NCBI GenBank assembly: GCA_944324075.1 | Contig: CALUUZ010000003.1 | Location: 157,743-221,742 of the forward strand | Direction: 5' to 3' | DNA from: Candidatus Mailhella excrementigallinarum | GTDB lineage: Bacteria > Desulfobacterota > Desulfovibrionia > Desulfovibrionales > Desulfovibrionaceae | DNA: 64,000 nt | In this document: positions 60,266 through 64,000 of the stretch, in pieces | Layout: each line of letters starts with the position of its first letter | Position numbering within the stretch: position 1 is the stretch's first letter | Position numbers and translations under genes: made by a program | The notes under the pieces: model-generated | Databases searched by the model: none | What the model was told of the DNA's origin: nothing | Seen by the model: only the letters and a program-made list of their open reading frames with translations

Positions 60266-63034
60266 CAGCAGCTCTCCGTAATGGCGCACATACGCCTTTT
60301 TCAGGCCGGTGGCCAGCATCATGTACAGAATGATGCACGGGACGAGGTAGGCGAAATAGCCGGCGGGCAGAGGCGCGAAGCCCAGCAGATGACCAAGGCC
60401 GGTAAAGGGAATGATCGTAAGAACGGCAATCCCGGTGAACGTCATCAGGGTGAGCGGCGCGGATGCACGGCTCTGGATGAACGGCAGCCTTGGGGTGCGG
60501 ATCATGTGGATGACCAGGGTCTGGCTCCACATGGATTCCACGAACCACCCGGTCTGGAACATGGCCGCATACATGGCCTGGATCTGCTCCAGACGAGCGC
60601 CGTCATACCAGGAAGGCAGATCGCTGTAGAGTATTCCGCCGGAAACGAAGAAAGGACAGAATACAAAGTACATGAACGCATATGTCGTCCAGTCGAAGAT
60701 GGAGCTGGCGGGTCCTATCCAGATCATGAAATTGCCCACGGATGAAGCGTCCCACTTGCGGGGTTGAAGCAGAAACTCCCTGTCCACGTTATCCCACGGT
60801 ATGGCGGTGCAGGACAGGTCATAAATCAGATTCAGAAAAATCAGGTGCACGCTCATCATCGGCAGAAAAGGCAGCAGCGCCGAAGCCGCCAGTACGGAAA
60901 ACATGTTGCCGAAGTTGGAAGAGGCCGTCATTTTTATGTACTTGATCATGTTGGCATAGGTTTTCCTGCCTTCAATGATTCCCTTTTCCAGCACCATCAG
61001 ATCCTTTTCCAGCAGGATGACGTCCGCGCTCTCCCTGGCCACATCCACAGCCGTATCCACGGAAATTCCGATATCCGCGGATTTCATGGCGGCGGCGTCA
61101 TTGATGCCGTCTCCCATGAACCCCACCGTATGTCCGGCGTTTCGCAGCACCGCGACAATGCGGGACTTCTGATCCGGGGTCAGCTTCGCGAACACATCCG
61201 TTTTCCCGGCGGCTGCGGCCAGTTCCTCGTCGCTCATGCTTTCAATCTCGGGCCCCAGCAGCATGTTGCGAACCTGCATTCCTACCTGGGCGCAGATTGT
61301 GCGCGTGACCCTGTCATTATCTCCGGTGAGAATTTTGGTGGTGACGCCGTACTCCTTCAAGGTGCGGAGAGCTTCGGCCGTAGTCTCCTTCGGCGGATCC
61401 AGAAAAGCCAGGTAGCCGATAAGAACCATGCCGCACTCATCTTTCACGCCAAACTCTCCAACCGGCGAAGGATCGGTCTTGTGGGCAACGCCCAGCACCC
61501 GGAATCCCTTTTCGTTCAGCGAATCCACCGTGCCGCGTATGGCGGCTCTCAAATCTTCCGTCAGCGGCCGGACACTGCCCTCGTATTCCGCAAAGGAACA
61601 TACGGCAAGCATTTCTTCCAGGGCTCCTTTGGTCACCATCTGCGTTTTGCCCGCCCTGTCCCGTACCACAGTCGTAAGACGGCGGCGAATGAAGTCAAAG
61701 GGGATTTCATCCACCTTGACATAGTTTTCCGACAGATCGACCAAACGGGCGTCCGCGGCCTCCTCCTCTTCAGTTCTGCTGATGATGGCCAGATCCATCA
61801 GGTTTTTATAGCCGGTCTGGAAATAGCTGTTCAGATACGCATGGCGGAGTACACGCGCGTCCTCGTGCCCCATGACATCCAGATGGTATTCCAGCATCAC
61901 GCGATCCTGCGTCAGCGTGCCGGTCTTGTCGGTGCAGAGCACGTCCATGGCTCCGAAATTCTGGATGGAATTCAGGTTCTTGACGATGGTTTTTTCCCGG
62001 CTCATGGAGACGGCGCCCTTGGCAAGGCAGGTCGTGACGATCATGGGCAGCATTTCCGGGGTAAGCCCTACGGCAATGGAAATACCGAACAGAAAGGCCT
62101 CAATCCAGTCGCCCTTTGTAAGACCGTTGATGACGAACACAAGGGGCACCATGACCAGCATGAAGTGAATCAGCACCCGGGATACCGCGTTGACGCCCCT
62201 GGTAAAGCTGGTTTCCACCGCTTCGCCGGCCACAGCGGAAGCCATGGCCCCGAACAGGGTGCTGTCGCCCACGGCAATGACGACGCCGGTGGCACTGCCG
62301 GAAATGACGCTGCTGCCCATAAAAACGACATTGGCGTACTCCGTGACGGACTCCGTCTCCTTTTCAACCGCATGGGACGTCTTTTCCACCGGCTCGCTCT
62401 CGCCCGTCAGGCCGGACTGACTGACGAACAAATCCTTGGCGGCAAGTATCCGCATGTCAGCCGGAATCATATCCCCGGCGGCAAGATGCACGATATCCCC
62501 CACGACCACCTCGTTCAGGGGAATCTCCTGACTGTCCCGCCCCTCGCGGGTCACGGCACAGGTAGTGGTAATCATGGCCAGCAACCTTTCCGCCGCACTG
62601 CCGCTGCGGGATTCCTGCACAAAACGCAGCATGCCGGAAATGAAGACCATGGTCAGGATGATGACCACGGTAAGACAGTCAAAATCCTCCATGCCGCCGC
62701 CGAACAGCCCGAGCCAGGGAAACAGCATGTCCGTACAGCCGGACACCAGAACAAGGCAAAAGAGAATGGCCGTAAAAGGGTTGATGAACGCCCCCGCCAG
62801 CCTTTGCGGAAGCGATTTCTTCTTCTGCCGCGTCACTGCATTCCTGCCGAAAGCAAGACGGCTGGCAGATACATCTTCTTCAGAAAGGCCGCGCGGAGTG
62901 CTGTTATGGCGTTTGAGCACTTCCATTGCCGGATGTGTGGCCGCATACCGGATGCGCCCGTTCCGCTCATTGCGCAGTGCAGTTTTTTCAGCGGTCAGAT
63001 TCCTGTTCCGAATGCCGCCGGAGTTCCTGTTCAT
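60263..63034 (-). CDS. mgtA: Magnesium-transporting P-type ATPase (MgtA/MgtB)
   Basis: 923 residues, inner-membrane P3B-type ATPase importing Mg2+. Elements in order: an N-terminal cytoplasmic region, TGESEPVEK actuator loop, the phosphorylation site D369-[17 protein letters not shown] nucleotide-binding region, and TGDNDRVTR with [20 protein letters not shown] near the hinge. About ten helices complete it, with the family's late [26 protein letters not shown] precedes the ATG at 63034. Upstream lie a broken mgtC-like gene and a response regulator, a typical Mg2+-stress arrangement. Confidence 0.95.
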   Translation of the reverse strand: MNRNSGGIRNRNLTAEKTALRNERNGRIRYAATHPAMEVLKRHNSTPRGLSEEDVSASRLAFGRNAVTRQKKKSLPQRLAGAFINPFTAILFCLVLVSGCTDMLFPWLGLFGGGMEDFDCLTVVIILTMVFISGMLRFVQESRSGSAAERLLAMITTTCAVTREGRDSQEIPLNEVVVGDIVHLAAGDMIPADMRILAAKDLFVSQSGLTGESEPVEKTSHAVEKETESVTEYANVVFMGSSVISGSATGVVIAVGDSTLFGAMASAVAGEAVETSFTRGVNAVSRVLIHFMLVMVPLVFVINGLTKGDWIEAFLFGISIAVGLTPEMLPMIVTTCLAKGAVSMSREKTIVKNLNSIQNFGAMDVLCTDKTGTLTQDRVMLEYHLDVMGHEDARVLRHAYLNSYFQTGYKNLMDLAIISRTEEEEAADARLVDLSENYVKVDEIPFDFIRRRLTTVVRDRAGKTQMVTKGALEEMLAVCSFAEYEGSVRPLTEDLRAAIRGTVDSLNEKGFRVLGVAHKTDPSPVGEFGVKDECGMVLIGYLAFLDPPKETTAEALRTLKEYGVTTKILTGDNDRVTRTICAQVGMQVRNMLLGPEIESMSDEELAAAAGKTDVFAKLTPDQKSRIVAVLRNAGHTVGFMGDGINDAAAMKSADIGISVDTAVDVARESADVILLEKDLMVLEKGIIEGRKTYANMIKYIKMTASSNFGNMFSVLAASALLPFLPMMSVHLIFLNLIYDLSCTAIPWDNVDREFLLQPRKWDASSVGNFMIWIGPASSIFDWTTYAFMYFVFCPFFVSGGILYSDLPSWYDGARLEQIQAMYAAMFQTGWFVESMWSQTLVIHMIRTPRLPFIQSRASAPLTLMTFTGIAVLTIIPFTGLGHLLGFAPLPAGYFAYLVPCIILYMMLATGLKKAYVRHYGELL

Positions 63035-63240
63035 TGTCTTACCTCCTGTCTTGTTGAGAGGAAGCAAGAATCCTGTTCACGGGAAAAACGGAAAACTCCG
63101 CTTCACGATGAACAGAATGTCCTGCATCAGGGGGGCCATAAACCATCATCGGGGTCCATCGACATCGCCTCCTTTCAGATTTGCGGCGGAGCCTCGCCAT
63201 GCCAGACTCCGCACGCACTTTAAAAAGCAGTGTTTAAAAT

Positions 63241-63690
63241 TCACGTCGGAGCAGCATATGGGGCAGCTCGTGCGGCGTCCGCTTTTCCGATGTGTCCTGC
63301 GTCCAGTCCGGCGAGAGCAAGACATGCCGTCATGCGCCGGACAAAGCTCCCGCTCCTGAACGCCTCCACACCTCCCGTCCAAAACACGATCCCGCAGAGG
63401 GCGATCATGCCGCCTATGTTCCGGCACAAGGGCCGGATGCGGAACCCCGCCTTTTCGCTGGCCGGCATATCTTTCATGCGGCAAGACGGATATGCCCCCT
63501 GCCCGCGGCAGAGACAGCGCCAGCCGCTGCAGGATGGGAAACAGCATGAAAAGGCAGGTTCCCGGGGAAATCGGCACATAGATGCGGATACCGGAGGCAT
63601 GGCCGGTCAACTGGCGCTCCAGCCCGACGCCGAACTCCATAAAGAGCGACAATCCGATACGCGGCATGAAATCTTCATAGACCATGCGGC
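63241..63690 (-). pseudogene. Broken MgtC-like gene
   Basis: One frame begins PRIGLSLFMEFGVGLERQLT and GHASGIR, the MgtC/SapB N-terminal pattern (R-L-x-L-x-x-x-x-G-x-x-I-G-L-E-R). It becomes unlike the family near base 63480, where another frame continues with KDMPASEKAGFRIRPLCRNI and GGMIALCGIVFWTGGVEAF, which fits the later MgtC helices loosely. I read it as one gene with a frameshift. MgtC-type proteins inhibit ATP synthase or modulate Mg2+ uptake, and the position before mgtA is the classical one. Boundaries are approximate. Confidence 0.5.
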
Positions 63691-63782
63691 TCACCTCCGG
63701 CAAAAGCATGGCTTGCCTTGTACAGGACCCCCACGGCAATGCCCATGGTCAGAACCTTGTCATTTCCTTGCGATGGCGCAAG

Positions 63783-63816
63783 AAAAGGGCCGCAACCATG
63801 AAGTCGCGGCCCTGAG
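63783..63816 (-). terminator. Terminator after the response-regulator gene
   Basis: AGGGCCGC and GCGGCCCT arms around a 12-nt loop, with TTTTCTT following on the minus strand. Confidence 0.65.
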
Positions 63817-63865
63817 AAGAAAACTGCCGTGCGGCCGGAGCGTCCCCCCGTCACGAGATGGACGC

Positions 63866-64000
63866 CTACTCTCTGAACTTGTACCCCACCCCCCATATTG
63901 TCAGTATATACTCGGGCGCGTCGGGATCAGGCTCTATCTTTTTTCTCAGCTTGCGGATGAAAGCCATGATGTTGCTGTCATCCATGGGATAGCTGCTGTC
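63866..64000 (-). CDS. OmpR/PhoB-type response regulator, C-terminal end (partial)
   Basis: Only the last 44 residues are inside the window. They hold the winged-helix recognition and wing part: DDSNIMAFIRKLRKKIEPD and YILTIWGVGYKF, the latter the classical R-x-x-x-Y-x-F wing of OmpR-type regulators. It is probably a PhoP/KdpE-like regulator, and control of the neighbouring mgtA is plausible by position. Cut off at the window edge. Confidence 0.88.
   Translation of the reverse strand, partial: DSSYPMDDSNIMAFIRKLRKKIEPDPDAPEYILTIWGVGYKFRE

Noticed and set aside
60764..63223. 819-codon open frame opposite mgtA
   Set aside because: Shadow of the P-type ATPase; no ribosome site or recognisable domain.
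1..64000. CRISPR arrays, tRNA or rRNA genes
   Set aside because: No regularly spaced short repeats and no cloverleaf or rRNA sequence recognised by eye; a tRNAscan/Infernal run would settle it.

Overview
The window is about 64 kb of GC-rich chromosome from an anaerobic, probably gut or sediment, member of the Desulfovibrionaceae (Desulfovibrio/Bilophila/Mailhella-like). The evidence is two glycyl-radical enzymes with their radical-SAM activases, two TRAP transporter sets, a sigma-54 activator, a stand-alone AICAR transformylase and a DUF4125/DUF4037 pair. No rRNA, tRNA, CRISPR array or integrase was recognised.

Region 1 (1-14.9 kb) holds two related glycyl-radical loci. At the left edge is the end of one glycyl-radical enzyme (GRE1) followed by its activase. 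Then come, on the minus strand, a DctP binding protein, a fused DctQM permease and a Tat-exported P1-family peptidase. A sigma-54 activator is divergent from dctP, and a sigma-54 promoter lies ahead of dctP. A second minus-strand operon is complete: GRE2, an amidohydrolase-like protein, a MATE exporter and a second activase. From memory of the published isethionate sulfite-lyase (IslA) structure, GRE2 keeps the sulfonate-binding Arg/Gln/Trp positions, so both enzymes may cleave a sulfonate C-S bond and supply sulfite for respiration. The exact substrate is unknown.

Region 2 (15-20.4 kb) is mixed: a glycosyltransferase, a TatD nuclease, a YjfB-like small protein, a 0.3 kb MITE with target duplication, an unusual ECF-S/GGDEF fusion, and a tiny structured transcript that may encode a small membrane toxin.

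Region 3 (20.4-32.8 kb) is a decayed lambda-like prophage: tape measure, DUF1833, NlpC/P60, truncated TipJ, tail-fibre and assembly fragments, and broken Bro-N and Rha regulators. Terminase, capsid and integrase are absent. Between the tail genes sits cargo: a divergent pair of zinc-finger/YbjQ proteins, a small membrane protein, an IS200/IS605 end, and one of two copies of an 80-nt RNA-like element with compensatory changes.

Region 4 (32.8-42.9 kb) is housekeeping or hypothetical (GNAT, M23 lipoprotein, RNase II, YbjN, PurH AICARFT, TPR, DUF4037, DUF4125), separated by many copies of a ~175 bp dispersed repeat that often abuts stop codons.

Region 5 (43-64 kb) holds an operon for 2,3-diaminopropionate-type amino acid breakdown (SLC13-like transporter, DpaL, YgeY, RidA). 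Opposite is a minus-strand operon of an Fe-S/GltD-like oxidoreductase, a fumarate-reductase-like flavoprotein and a TRAP DctPQM, followed by a LysR regulator. After DUF554, a radical SAM protein and a methyltransferase, the window ends with the Mg2+ ATPase MgtA, a broken mgtC-like gene and the tail of an OmpR-type response regulator.
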